From the IMG/VR virus record IMGVR_UViG_3300048672_000850, positions 1 through 42,190 of that record: a stretch of 42,190 bases of DNA; one strand, 5' to 3'. Shown in pieces: positions 24,872 to 33,335 of this stretch. The stretch comes from a virus. The notes under the pieces were generated by a model, which made no database searches, was not told the DNA's origin, and saw only the letters and a list, made by a program, of their open reading frames with translations. Numbering within the stretch: the stretch's first letter is position 1; every line of letters begins with the position of its first letter. Both the position numbers and the translations under genes were made by a program.

Positions 24872-25066
24872 TCAACCTGAAATGAGGAGAAAACGGTTGG
24901 GAATGGAAAAGAAAGCAGTAGCAATTTCTGCCTCTACTTCAATCATCCCTTCTTCATCTGGCTCACAGACAACGGTATTACCGGAAGCATCTTTGAAAGC
25001 GATAGCTTCGATATAACCGGTATCAAATGAGCCAAGACCTGAGGGATTAACCTTGATCTTGGCCAT
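24872..25066 (-). CDS. Unknown 64-residue head-region protein
   Basis: The protein is short, beta-rich and acidic. Its leader (AAGGAAATCAAA before ATGGC) is identical to that of the 1620-residue gene. It lies between the capsid gene and the 135-residue gene with short spacers. It may be a decoration or accessory head protein. Confidence 0.7.
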   Translation of the reverse strand: MAKIKVNPSGLGSFDTGYIEAIAFKDASGNTVVCEPDEEGMIEVEAEIATAFFSIPNRFLLISG

Positions 25067-25076
25067 TTTGATTTCC

Positions 25077-26282
25077 TTAGCCAGCTGCGCCGGCAGTCAA
25101 GTTCCAGATCACAGCATTTGCAGGAGGGTTCTTCACAACTGCGGTCAATTCCGTAGTCAGGGTTCCACCAACAGCATCAATGCCATCATCACCAAGGATG
25201 TCTTGATACATCGTCTTACGCTTGCCCAGATAGGCAACACGGAAACTCGACATATCAACTGCAACAGCCAACTTGCTCCAATCAGCATTGGAGTTAAACA
25301 GGCCATGTTGGACCATGTTAAACTTGCCCCGCGGAATACGGAAGGAGTTGAATTGCAGTCCATAGGAATTCTGGCCATCTACCAGTTGGTACTGACCATT
25401 CAAACGACCAATGTCATTGATCACATTGAAAGCGCCACCACCAACAAACAGGGCACGTTCGCTACCAGCCTTCGGATCAGTCATCTGATTGAAAACCGGA
25501 TCAAGCATGTTCTTCAGCTGCGTATAGTTCGTGGTAGAACCGGCAGTGTAAACATTGGTAGCGGCAGTTCCCGGCGGATAGTAGGACAGATTACCTACAA
25601 TGCTCAGCAAACCATCCATGGTACGGAAAGGTTGGCCATTGCGCACACCTGAACTCTTCACACCAAAGATCAAGCCAGTTTCGATATCAACTGCGTGGAA
25701 ACCAGCGCAATCTTGCTTGGACTCTGCAACAGTGGCCTCACCTGCAATCACTTGAGTTTCAGCAGCAGAACCGCTAACTGCCCAAGTGTTTCGGAAGGTT
25801 TGAGTCAGATTCGTGATTTGCACTGGGTTGATTTGCAGCGCATTCGGACGAACAGAGCTTTCTTCAAAGGCAGTACCAATCTGATACCACTTATCCGAAA
25901 CGTTAACCGCAGTAGCAGTAGAGCCAATGCCTCGAATGATCTGAACCTGGGTAGGACCAGAAACACCGGCAATCATGATGACTTCGCTAGTGCGTTGATT
26001 ACGCATCAACATATTCTGCAAAACGTTCGCAGAACTAGCCACATACATGGTCACATCCGTAGACAACGCAGCCAAGCTGGAAGTCAACGAAGGAAAGACC
26101 ATCGTCTTGGTAAAGAAACCGTGTTCAGGCTTGACAGCGGTTTCAGTCGGCAACATGGAAGTCATGCCAAACAAGGGCACGCTACCATTGGGGGCCAGAC
26201 GGGTAATAAGCTGAGCAAAACTCGGCTTAATCAGGTTAGGCGTAGAACCTACGCCGGCGGTGTTGAAAATACCGGTAGTCAT
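25077..26282 (-). CDS. Major capsid protein
   Basis: The 401-residue protein has the order expected of HK97-fold capsid proteins of the DUF5309-like type: an N-terminal arm, then NPVQITNLTQTFRNTWAVSGSA (about residues 151-172) and a long beta/alpha core. Position downstream of the scaffold gene, size and the G/A/S/T-rich composition support it. AAGGGAAAAG precedes the start. The HK97 fold is inferred from family resemblance. Confidence 0.85.
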   Translation of the reverse strand: MTTGIFNTAGVGSTPNLIKPSFAQLITRLAPNGSVPLFGMTSMLPTETAVKPEHGFFTKTMVFPSLTSSLAALSTDVTMYVASSANVLQNMLMRNQRTSEVIMIAGVSGPTQVQIIRGIGSTATAVNVSDKWYQIGTAFEESSVRPNALQINPVQITNLTQTFRNTWAVSGSAAETQVIAGEATVAESKQDCAGFHAVDIETGLIFGVKSSGVRNGQPFRTMDGLLSIVGNLSYYPPGTAATNVYTAGSTTNYTQLKNMLDPVFNQMTDPKAGSERALFVGGGAFNVINDIGRLNGQYQLVDGQNSYGLQFNSFRIPRGKFNMVQHGLFNSNADWSKLAVAVDMSSFRVAYLGKRKTMYQDILGDDGIDAVGGTLTTELTAVVKNPPANAVIWNLTAGAAG

Positions 26283-26303
26283 GTTGACTTTTCCCTTCTT
26301 AAA

Positions 26304-26696
26304 TTAAGAGATACGCAGCGAGTAAGCACCCGTACCAGTCTTGGTAACCACAATATGTTGCAGACTATTAAACAAGGTTGTTCCGCTAGTAGCAGTCCAG
26401 CCAGAAGGCAGACTGAAAGAACCCCCATTAGCGCCACCCTTGATAAAGAATGACCAACCCTCACCAACATTCAAGTCAGCAAAAGCAACATCCATATCAG
26501 CCACAGTGGGCAGAGTAATCACTTTAGCGGTAGAGAACAAAGTAATGTTCCACAGACCCTTAATCAGGTCAGAAGGAACAACAGTTGTTGCAGCATCGCT
26601 GAAAACCAGGCACTGAACACCAAACGTCACACCCATACCAGGGCCTTGTTTGGTTTCCATGCCATCCAAATATACACAAGGACGCGGAAACGGCAT
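26304..26696 (-). CDS. Possible capsid decoration protein
   Basis: I chose the ATG at 26696, with GGAGG 6 nt upstream; a longer start at 26741 would overlap the scaffold gene. The 130-residue product is beta-rich with a C-terminal SGWTATSG...VVTKTGTGAYSLRIS repeat-like region resembling virion decoration or fibre-knob strands. It lies between scaffold and capsid genes. Role inferred. Confidence 0.7.
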   Translation of the reverse strand: MPFPRPCVYLDGMETKQGPGMGVTFGVQCLVFSDAATTVVPSDLIKGLWNITLFSTAKVITLPTVADMDVAFADLNVGEGWSFFIKGGANGGSFSLPSGWTATSGTTLFNSLQHIVVTKTGTGAYSLRIS

Positions 26697-26725
26697 ATTG
26701 CCTCCAAAGAAAATTGAAGAAAAGA

Positions 26726-27493
26726 TTACCAAGAACCCCAATCTGGTTCACCCTTAGCCGAACTAGTAGGGTTAGCCGCAGGAACTTGTTGCTTATTGGT
26801 ACTTGCCGTAAACACACCAGCAACTTCTTGCAGATATGCTCGGGCCTTTTCGTTGATTTCCTGAGCAGTTGCACCAGGAAACTTCGTTTGAAGCTGTTGT
26901 GTCACCAAGTCAATAACCGGAGCAACAGCAGCATGAGCGAAAGCAGGATTTTCTCCAACCAAATCCTGTCTAGCAACAGTATTGCGAATCTGATTTGGAA
27001 GGGTGTTTGCCAACCGTTGTTCAGCCGCAGTCAATGTATGTTGATTGATCTTTCCAGCAGACACAGTTGCCTGGATATAAGCAATCTTTGCAGCTTGATT
27101 CAACAATGACATCAAAGCTGGTCCAGCACCTTCTCCGCCAGCCAAAGCTGCTTGCAATTGAGCGGGATCAAACTGATTAGTAAAATCAGCTTTACCGGCA
27201 GCTTCTTGCAACTTGCTAATGTCTAGCAAATCTTGCGGGGCTGTTTGTTGTTCTGACTGTTTGGGAGTTTCCCAGAAGTCCTTCAGCGAATCCAGCGGGG
27301 TAGGCGCGGTGTAGTTACCTACAGGCACAGTTCCATTGGATGCAGTTCCAGGACTTTGTTGGGTCGTATTCCCAGGAACATTCTGAAAGTTATTCGTGGG
27401 ATTCTGAACAGCCGGTGCCGGGGTATTAATCGGAGTTTGCACAGGTTGTTTCGGGGCAGTCAACAGATTACGGAAAATATCAAGGGCAGACAT
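26726..27493 (-). CDS. Scaffolding protein
   Basis: The 255-residue protein has a long P/Q/N/T-rich disordered N-terminus (about 20-90), a helical middle and a short C-terminal tail (EPDWGSW). This is the pattern of podoviral scaffolds, and its position between portal and capsid genes agrees. I chose the ATG at 27493 because GGAG lies upstream. The name rests on position and composition. Confidence 0.75.
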   Translation of the reverse strand: MSALDIFRNLLTAPKQPVQTPINTPAPAVQNPTNNFQNVPGNTTQQSPGTASNGTVPVGNYTAPTPLDSLKDFWETPKQSEQQTAPQDLLDISKLQEAAGKADFTNQFDPAQLQAALAGGEGAGPALMSLLNQAAKIAYIQATVSAGKINQHTLTAAEQRLANTLPNQIRNTVARQDLVGENPAFAHAAVAPVIDLVTQQLQTKFPGATAQEINEKARAYLQEVAGVFTASTNKQQVPAANPTSSAKGEPDWGSW

Positions 27494-27522
27494 GGAGAAC
27501 TCCAAAGAAAGGTTGTTGGGGA

Positions 27523-27777
27523 TTACCCGTTGTATGCAGTGTCAGAGTTTTCCAACACTGCTCGCAAAGCCTCAATCCGTCCCTGAAGTTTTGCTCTTCG
27601 CACGAAGAATTCAGTTGGGTTAGAGACATCAGGTTCAAGCGCAATTAACTCTTCGGCATATGTTGCCATCTGAGTTTGAATACACTTAACTTGAAGAGCT
27701 GATAACAAACTTCCTGTAACCACTTCTTGAGGTGTCAAGTCATGGTGGAAGAAAGTGTTATAAATATCTGGATTCAT
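27523..27777 (-). CDS. Unknown small head-region protein
   Basis: The 84-residue helical protein contains a RRAKLQGRIEALRAVLE segment that may form a coiled coil. It lies between the structured intergenic island and the scaffold gene. No family is recognised. Confidence 0.7.
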   Translation of the reverse strand: MNPDIYNTFFHHDLTPQEVVTGSLLSALQVKCIQTQMATYAEELIALEPDVSNPTEFFVRRAKLQGRIEALRAVLENSDTAYNG

Positions 27778-27801
27778 GATGAAGACTCACAAGATTAGAC
27801 A

Positions 27802-27972
27802 ACGCTACGATCTACGTTAGGGCTGCGCCCGCCGGGAAGCTTAGTTTATGTCCATCCTGCGTATCAAGGCACGCTCCGCTCTTTGGCCTTGACACTTGAG
27901 GTACATAAACCGCTTCGCGTCGTCACTACGTTCCTGCGGGCAAGCCTACACTGCGATCTTCGCTCGGGCCAA
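27802..27972 (-). ncRNA. CpG-rich structured non-coding island in the late operon
   Basis: A 206-nt gap holds several nested inverted repeats: GGGCT plus GCCCGC (27820-27832) with GCGGGC plus AGCCT (27936-27947); GTTTATGT (27844-27851) with ACATAAAC (27903-27910); and GTATCAAGGC (27861-27870) with GCCTTGACAC (27886-27895), one mismatch. Together they make a long branched fold. The segment has far more CpG than its surroundings, and three imperfect copies of a CTACGATCT...GGGC motif occur. It may be a regulatory or packaging RNA or an acquired repeat element. Strand is taken from the operon. Confidence 0.5.
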
Positions 27973-27983
27973 GACAAACAAGG

Positions 27984-28364
27984 TTAGCGATTCTTGTTAG
28001 TCATAGCAGAGACAACTTCAGGCAGAATCTTTTCAGCCGAGCGGCCAATAGTATAACCGCCTACGGAAACTTCAATGATGCCCCAAAGCTTAAGAATCTC
28101 TGCTTCGCTAAGGTTCGGCGCCGCAAAACCAAGCCAGCGGGCAACAATCAAACCGGCAAAAGTCAGCATCAGGAGCGGACGCCAATTCTTGGCAAGCCAA
28201 CTATCTGAGTTGATTTCTGCCAAGACAAGAGAAGATCGAGCCTGAAGTTCCGCTAATACTAGCGTAACCTTTTGCTTTTCTTCTTCTCCGGCGTCAGGCC
28301 AAATCTTGTTAAGGGCAGTTTTGCCCAAATCAAGCAGGCCATCTACTGGGTTAAGGCTAGACAT
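27984..28364 (-). CDS. GTA-type 3TM holin family protein
   Basis: The 126-residue protein has the pattern of the GTA_holin_3TM family: a charged N-terminal helix, NWRPLLMLTFAGLIVARWLGF (about 60-80), then a hydrophobic C-terminal segment with VGGYTIGRSAEK (101-112). Such proteins form membrane pores that release endolysin. AAGGGG precedes the start. It is far from the M15 gene but in the same operon. Confidence 0.85.
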   Translation of the reverse strand: MSSLNPVDGLLDLGKTALNKIWPDAGEEEKQKVTLVLAELQARSSLVLAEINSDSWLAKNWRPLLMLTFAGLIVARWLGFAAPNLSEAEILKLWGIIEVSVGGYTIGRSAEKILPEVVSAMTNKNR

Positions 28365-28381
28365 GACTATTTACCCCTTAT

Positions 28382-28696
28382 TCAGGTAGCAGACTCAAAA
28401 AGTTTTTGCTTCAACAAATAACCCTCCAGCTCCCAGATCTTCCCCCTTGCTTGGGCTTTTGCTAAGTCCCTCCCAATCTGGGCGTCAAAGTTTGCCAGAC
28501 TAGCAGCAGCGCTCTGCCCCAAAGTATTGAATCCGTTTGTTAGTGTAAGGCAACAAACAGTTAAAGTAGTTCCTGGGAAGACATAATAGGCTTCCTTAGC
28601 AATACATGAATCAATTTGGCTAGGAGTTAGTCGGGGAGCAGTTTTACCCGCGTCCTTGATGCGTTGCTCAATTTGAGCTTCAGAAGTAGTGTTCAT
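28382..28696 (-). CDS. Gp49-like phage protein (PF13876 type)
   Basis: The 104-residue protein matches the Phage_gp49_66 pattern well: TPSQIDSCIAKEAYYVFPGT, TLTVCCLTLTNGF, and a C-terminal NFDAQIGRDLAKAQARGKIWELEGYLL. The family has unknown function and is widespread in phages and prophages. GGAG precedes the start, and an UUCG hairpin lies just upstream. Confidence 0.9.
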   Translation of the reverse strand: MNTTSEAQIEQRIKDAGKTAPRLTPSQIDSCIAKEAYYVFPGTTLTVCCLTLTNGFNTLGQSAAASLANFDAQIGRDLAKAQARGKIWELEGYLLKQKLFESAT

Positions 28697-28711
28697 GATG
28701 AGTTTTCTCCA

Positions 28712-28727
28712 AAGGCCCGAAGGCCTT
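28712..28727 (-). terminator. UUCG tetraloop hairpin after the portal gene
   Basis: On the minus strand AAGGCC-TTCG-GGCCTT forms a stem with a C(UUCG)G loop. It begins within the portal stop codon and ends just before the GGAG of the next gene. There is no long U-tract, so it is more likely an mRNA processing or stability element than a full terminator. Confidence 0.65.
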
Positions 28728-30714
28728 ATTGTTGTGCGGATTGGTTAGGTCCGCCTGCCTTGTTAGGGTTCTGGTTTGCCGGAACATACCCGAACTGTTC
28801 AGGAGTAGGCTGAGGTACATTGAACGCAGCCTGTTTCTGAATTGCCAATTGTGCCAACTGAGACCACTGAGCAACTGCTTGTTCGTAAGCCAATTGTTCA
28901 GGGGATTTCTCAAAGGGGGACAAATCAACATTTTCTTCCTTCATAATAAAGGAGAATAGCTGACCGATGTTATAAGCCCCTGCAAGACTAGGACTGGTGC
29001 CAATCACTTGCATTGCAGTCTGCCGAGCCTGGGTGCTCATAACCTTATCCTTCGGCAACATGCCATCTGTAACTTTGAAAGTCAGGTTAGCTTTCCGAAG
29101 TTCTAGAGGATCAATTTGAACCTCTTCTTTTGCCGAAGGGGAATAAACTGTTCCAGCCCCTTGGAATTGAAGAATGTTCAACTTGATAATTTCCTTCATC
29201 GGAGAAAACACCGTTGCCTCATAGACAAGGGCCATTCTCAAATCCTTTGAAGTGGCATTGCTCATGACACTAGACCACTGTTCGTTAGTCTTATTGCCTT
29301 GAACAAACTGACCTTGACGGGCAGGATTGTTGCCATTCAACTTGTCTGCCAATCCAATAAACAACTGGATTGTCTGCATGTTGTCTGAGGCTTGGTCATC
29401 CCGAAAAGGAATCTGGTGAACAGCTTCACTAATCGGTTTACCGAAAGCATTCGGGCGCACACGAATTCGGGCCGCCGGGTTCGGATTATTGATGTCACCT
29501 TCATTAACTCGAGACGGATCATAAATGAACCTATCAAACACAGCCCGGCGCCGTGCATGAATAATCGAGTTTGCCAATGCACTTGCAATAGATTGGAAGG
29601 GCAAGGCATCTTCTGTCAGTGACTTTGAGTTATCCCCCAAACCATCTTCTGCTGGCCGCCCACGAAGAACTGGGATCTTGTTGTGAGCATTTGTCATTCG
29701 CTCAGCTGAGATGATCACACTGTGGTTAACAATGTAGAACAACCAGACTTGAGGGGTGTTCTTGGCCGGAACATTGATTTTGTGCTCAGCCGGAAGAATA
29801 CGCAGGTAGAGTTTGGTCAACTCATAAACACCTTTGTATGAGATCTTTCCATCATTACTCTGAGCTAGACCTGCCCAAGCATTCCAGTCTTCTTCATCTT
29901 TCCGCTCAACTGTAGATTCGGTTACACGCAGGGAAGGTGTGTAATAGCCAATCCCGTTTGCGCCAACCCCGTTTCCAGTTACCGTGGTTGCCGATTCATA
30001 GGCTTCCTTGGCATTCTTGATGATCTTGTTCGGCAGGGAATGGAACAGAGTTTTCAGGGCTGTTTTGGAAATAATCCGGACAGTTCCTGCAAACTCACCT
30101 TCCTCTGGCAAGTCTTCAGCAAGGCAACGTGTATCAACAAAACTGTTGTACATATCCCAGCGATTCAGGACATTACCTTGCCAAATTGTGTCAGTAGTAG
30201 GCTTACCTTCTGAGACTGAATAAGACAAGTCCGTAACCAGGGAAGGGACTGTTCGCTTTTCCCAGGAAACTTCAACCAGGGAATCATTGTAGCGAGCCCC
30301 ATCATGAAAAAATAGCATCAGCTCCTTAACCCAACCGGCTGAGATGCTATTTTCTTCAATAACAGCCTGAAGCTGCTTAGCCTTATCCTGGTTATAGGGA
30401 TCAGCAGATACCCCAAAGATGGGATAGTCAGTTAGAAACACACTGGTTTGATAACCAACCTGCGCTTCAATCTGAGGCTTGATGATTGGGATCGTGACAT
30501 TCTGGAACTTAGACTGATCCCCGGCACGATTAGCCCGAACAGCCTTGTTATGCTCCTTGCTAGCTTCCACTTCCCGCAAATAATTACGGTCCAAGGATTC
30601 TAGCCGATTCCGGTAGGAACTCTGTGTGCGGCCCAGCAATGTGGCAAGTTTCTTGTAATAGTCAAGAATGCTTTGCTCACTCTCAGTTGAAAGTGTGTAG
30701 GCAGGAATTGCCAT
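28726..30714 (-). CDS. Portal protein
   Basis: The 662-residue protein starts with a helical N-terminal clip/stem region and continues with portal-like segments (VTIPIIKPQIEAQVGYQ, then WDMYNSFVDTRC). The C-terminal 100 residues are Q/P/N-rich. Size, and position directly after the terminase, identify it. It would form the dodecameric ring at the capsid vertex. AAGGAA precedes the start. Confidence 0.88.
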   Translation of the reverse strand: MAIPAYTLSTESEQSILDYYKKLATLLGRTQSSYRNRLESLDRNYLREVEASKEHNKAVRANRAGDQSKFQNVTIPIIKPQIEAQVGYQTSVFLTDYPIFGVSADPYNQDKAKQLQAVIEENSISAGWVKELMLFFHDGARYNDSLVEVSWEKRTVPSLVTDLSYSVSEGKPTTDTIWQGNVLNRWDMYNSFVDTRCLAEDLPEEGEFAGTVRIISKTALKTLFHSLPNKIIKNAKEAYESATTVTGNGVGANGIGYYTPSLRVTESTVERKDEEDWNAWAGLAQSNDGKISYKGVYELTKLYLRILPAEHKINVPAKNTPQVWLFYIVNHSVIISAERMTNAHNKIPVLRGRPAEDGLGDNSKSLTEDALPFQSIASALANSIIHARRRAVFDRFIYDPSRVNEGDINNPNPAARIRVRPNAFGKPISEAVHQIPFRDDQASDNMQTIQLFIGLADKLNGNNPARQGQFVQGNKTNEQWSSVMSNATSKDLRMALVYEATVFSPMKEIIKLNILQFQGAGTVYSPSAKEEVQIDPLELRKANLTFKVTDGMLPKDKVMSTQARQTAMQVIGTSPSLAGAYNIGQLFSFIMKEENVDLSPFEKSPEQLAYEQAVAQWSQLAQLAIQKQAAFNVPQPTPEQFGYVPANQNPNKAGGPNQSAQQ

Positions 30715-30725
30715 GATTTGATTCC

Positions 30726-32330
30726 TTAAAAAAGACAGACCGAACTGTCTGAAACTGGCGGAGCTTCTGCAATTTCTTGCATTTCATACACTTGTGAGTT
30801 AGCTAGGGCTTCCTCAAACTCAAGTGGGATTCTTTGGGCATAAGTCAGCAAGTCCAAGATACCATCCGTATTATTTGATTTCAACGGATTGAAGGAAGTA
30901 ATCTGTGAAATTACTTGACTCCAGGTGTCTCCGCCAATTAACAGTTCACCTTCTAGAAGTGCCGGGAACATTTTCATGATCCGGGTATTCTTAGATCCGC
31001 CCTTAGGCAGAATAGGTACAACCATAATACCGGAGATGCCTGCTAACTCTAGCTCTCGGTTAAAGATCCAGCAGAGCGTATGTTGATAGGCTACGGACTC
31101 AACAAAGATCAGCCTACAGCCTGACTCAAAACACAACCTGATGGAGTTCTCAACTACCTTACCAGGGGAAAAACTTCCTTCCAGAATCTTTTTAGACACC
31201 GGCTTACCGTCAAACAGATGAAATAACCCAATACTATTTGCGTCAGCATTAGGTTTATCTGTTGCCGGATCAATGATGATGAATTGTGCCTGGGGCAGTT
31301 CATCTGAGCCATAGGGGTTTTGAGGTATCCTGGAAATGTCAATTGACTTGTTTACGCTAGCATTTTCATCATTTAACACCTCAGCATAAAATACTTCAGG
31401 CCGACCACTACTTTGGTCATTCCGGAATTCCGCAAGCAATTGCTTAATTGGCTGAAGCTCTTCCCACAAAGAAGTTCCATCAGCTAGAATCCCGCCAGCA
31501 ATTACTTTAGACCAGTTAGGGTTATGCTTGATCCGACGCAACAAACTCCACTTGGTTGGATACATGTTTGCAATGAAAATAAACAGGCAGCCTTCTGGGC
31601 TCTTGCTTTTCATCGCAGTACCATACATCCACTGCTCTAGCTTATCTGAGACTTCCTCAGAATTAGCTTCTTCCCGAGTTTGGATATCATCAAAGATAAT
31701 TACGTCCGGCCGAGTATTCTCAATTGTGATACCACGAATATCTGATTGACTACCCGCAGCAACAATAATTATCTTTCTCCCCCGAAAGGAGAATAACTTC
31801 ATGTCCTGCCTGTCAATGTCTACGGCAATCTTCCAGTCCCCAAAGACGGTTTTAATATTCTTTTCACTTAGGGAACTACATATATCTAGCAGGATGTTAT
31901 TTGCTTTTGTCTGCGTACCCGCTATAAGCAGTATGAACTTTTTCTTTGTGAAAAGTATGCAGTACAGGACAAACAGTTTAACTACCATCGTCTTACCAAA
32001 ACCCCGTGGCAGACCAATAGCTAGTTGACTGAAGTCCCGAACTTTATGGGCATGAAGGATTAACCAATCCCAGATTGCCTTGAAAACCTTTGGGAAGAGG
32101 TACTTGAAAACCAATGGCATTGCCAGACCGGCAAAGAAATCCATGCTTTCTTTAGCAGCTTTCTCGATCTCTATTGATTTCAACAAAGCCTGCTGGACTT
32201 CATCCACAGGTTCCGGAGCCTTACCAATACCTTCAAATACTGAGGAGGCTAACTCTTTTTGATTAGCCTCTACCTTAGAAGTACTTGGCTGTCCTACATC
32301 CAGGTCAGCTAGATTCGGCTTTCTTGCCAT
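30726..32330 (-). CDS. terL: Terminase large subunit
   Basis: The 534-residue protein has a Walker A GLPRGFGKT (residues 106-114), a Walker B ending DVIIFDD (209-215), and a C-terminal RNase H-like nuclease beginning with D354 in FIIIDPATD; a later TDGILDLLTYA gives another acidic residue. It drives DNA packaging and cleavage with the small subunit and portal. There is no strong ribosome binding site, and its start lies inside the upstream 62-residue ORF. Confidence 0.93.
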   Translation of the reverse strand: MARKPNLADLDVGQPSTSKVEANQKELASSVFEGIGKAPEPVDEVQQALLKSIEIEKAAKESMDFFAGLAMPLVFKYLFPKVFKAIWDWLILHAHKVRDFSQLAIGLPRGFGKTMVVKLFVLYCILFTKKKFILLIAGTQTKANNILLDICSSLSEKNIKTVFGDWKIAVDIDRQDMKLFSFRGRKIIIVAAGSQSDIRGITIENTRPDVIIFDDIQTREEANSEEVSDKLEQWMYGTAMKSKSPEGCLFIFIANMYPTKWSLLRRIKHNPNWSKVIAGGILADGTSLWEELQPIKQLLAEFRNDQSSGRPEVFYAEVLNDENASVNKSIDISRIPQNPYGSDELPQAQFIIIDPATDKPNADANSIGLFHLFDGKPVSKKILEGSFSPGKVVENSIRLCFESGCRLIFVESVAYQHTLCWIFNRELELAGISGIMVVPILPKGGSKNTRIMKMFPALLEGELLIGGDTWSQVISQITSFNPLKSNNTDGILDLLTYAQRIPLEFEEALANSQVYEMQEIAEAPPVSDSSVCLF

Positions 32331-32493
32331 GATCAGTTTCTTTCTTCAGCGAAGACTTCATTTTCTGCCGAAGCTCCTCAAGGGAACTCTCTGACTTAAT
32401 AGGTGAAATTCCTGCTAAAGAATTCCGTATGTTAAAAAGGTGTTTCTTTGCAGAACTTTTATCCTTTTCCACTAGGCTTGTTTTCCAACACAT
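32305..32493 (-). CDS. Small basic ORF between terminase genes
   Basis: This 62-residue lysine- and serine-rich ORF overlaps the end of terS by 35 nt and the start of terL by 26 nt. GGAG lies 8 nt upstream of its ATG, better than for terL, so translation may pass through it to terL. No family is recognised. It may be a coupling ORF or a packaging accessory. Confidence 0.6.
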   Translation of the reverse strand: MCWKTSLVEKDKSSAKKHLFNIRNSLAGISPIKSESSLEELRQKMKSSLKKETDHGKKAESS

Positions 32494-32983
32494 TTATGTT
32501 CTCCAGGGCTTTTGTAGCCATGCCAGCTATACCGTTTGAAGGCATTGTTACCAGGGTTTGATCACCTGCCTGCACAACTTGGTTGTTACCATTAACAATG
32601 AACTGATTAATGATAACAGAGGGCAGAGAAATCTTTGACACATCTGAGGAATCCAAGCCAAGGTTATCCTGACTTAGTTGTCCGCGCCGCTTAGCAGCAT
32701 TAACCCGTGCCAGAGTATTAGCAATATCCCTTGGATTTGTCATGAAGACAACTGAATCATTCAGTTTCTTAAGAAGCTTTTCTTCCAATACATCGTAGGC
32801 ATCATCCAAAGTCTGCGCCCTGGATAATCTTTGGATGCCAAGCCTAGTTACTTCATCCTTAAGATGTGGTTTAAGTTCTAGCAACTGCGTAATATAACTC
32901 GGCGTGCACCCTACTGCTTGCGCCACAATTGTTGCCGGATAGCCTTGACCCAACAGGGCCACTACTTTATCTTCCGGGACCAT
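32459..32983 (-). CDS. terS: Terminase small subunit
   Basis: The 174-residue protein has an N-terminal helix-turn-helix (about 8-33, GQGYPATIVAQAVGCTPSYITQLL) followed by helical oligomerisation segments and a polar C-terminus. Its position directly before terL supports terminase small subunit, which binds the packaging site. AGGAG lies upstream. First gene of the late operon. Confidence 0.85.
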   Translation of the reverse strand: MVPEDKVVALLGQGYPATIVAQAVGCTPSYITQLLELKPHLKDEVTRLGIQRLSRAQTLDDAYDVLEEKLLKKLNDSVVFMTNPRDIANTLARVNAAKRRGQLSQDNLGLDSSDVSKISLPSVIINQFIVNGNNQVVQAGDQTLVTMPSNGIAGMATKALENINVLENKPSGKG

Positions 32984-33335
32984 GTTTGCTTCTCCTAAAT
33001 TCTTGATTGTTTCTATGATAGCCAGGACTTGCTAGGGTAGCTAGTGGGGGTAAGAGGAAAGGGGTTAAGATAAGGTAGGTTAGTTAACTTAAGGGGAAGG
33101 TAAGAGGGAAATTTTTTAGAAATTTTGGGGGAGTTTCATAGATAGGCAGCCCAGGCCCCACCCCCTAAAAAGTCCTACCCCCCGGGGTCTAAATGCGAAT
33201 CATTCTCATTCTCAGTCCGGCTTTGCCTTAGTTAGTTAGCACTAACTGACTTTTGCCCTGCTTTTGCCCAGGTCAGGTTAGGATTAGGTTAGGGTTTTTC
33301 CTTACCTGACATGAACTTTTCTTTGCCTGACATGG
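32984..33335. promoter_or_regulatory. Divergent control region
   Basis: This non-coding stretch between terS and the right-arm genes holds G/A-rich and TTAGG-rich segments, an AGTTAG-CA-CTAACT palindrome (33234-33247), a Fur-box-like sequence (33195-33213), and CCTGACATG at 33305-33313 and 33326-33334 (21 bp apart). A weak leftward promoter (TGAGAA, 17 nt, TAGACC, 33214 down to 33186) overlaps the Fur-like site. No clear consensus late promoter is found. Confidence 0.6.
33195..33213. promoter_or_regulatory. Fur-box-like sequence
   Basis: GCGAATCATTCTCATTCTC matches, in reverse complement, about 14 of 19 positions of the classical Fur consensus, including two GAxAAT hexamers. It lies between the divergent operons and overlaps a weak leftward promoter. 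Whether the host Fur protein binds it is unknown; a chance match is possible. Confidence 0.4.

Noticed and set aside
24351-25016. 221-residue ORF on the plus strand
   Set aside because: It is opposite three late genes with good start sites; composition is that of a complementary-strand shadow.
25695-26453. 252-residue ORF on the plus strand
   Set aside because: It is antisense to the major capsid gene. Long open antisense frames are expected opposite such codon usage, and no start signal is present.
27802-27972. tRNA or tmRNA gene in the structured island
   Set aside because: No anticodon arm, T-loop GTTCGA or CCA-compatible acceptor could be found on either strand.
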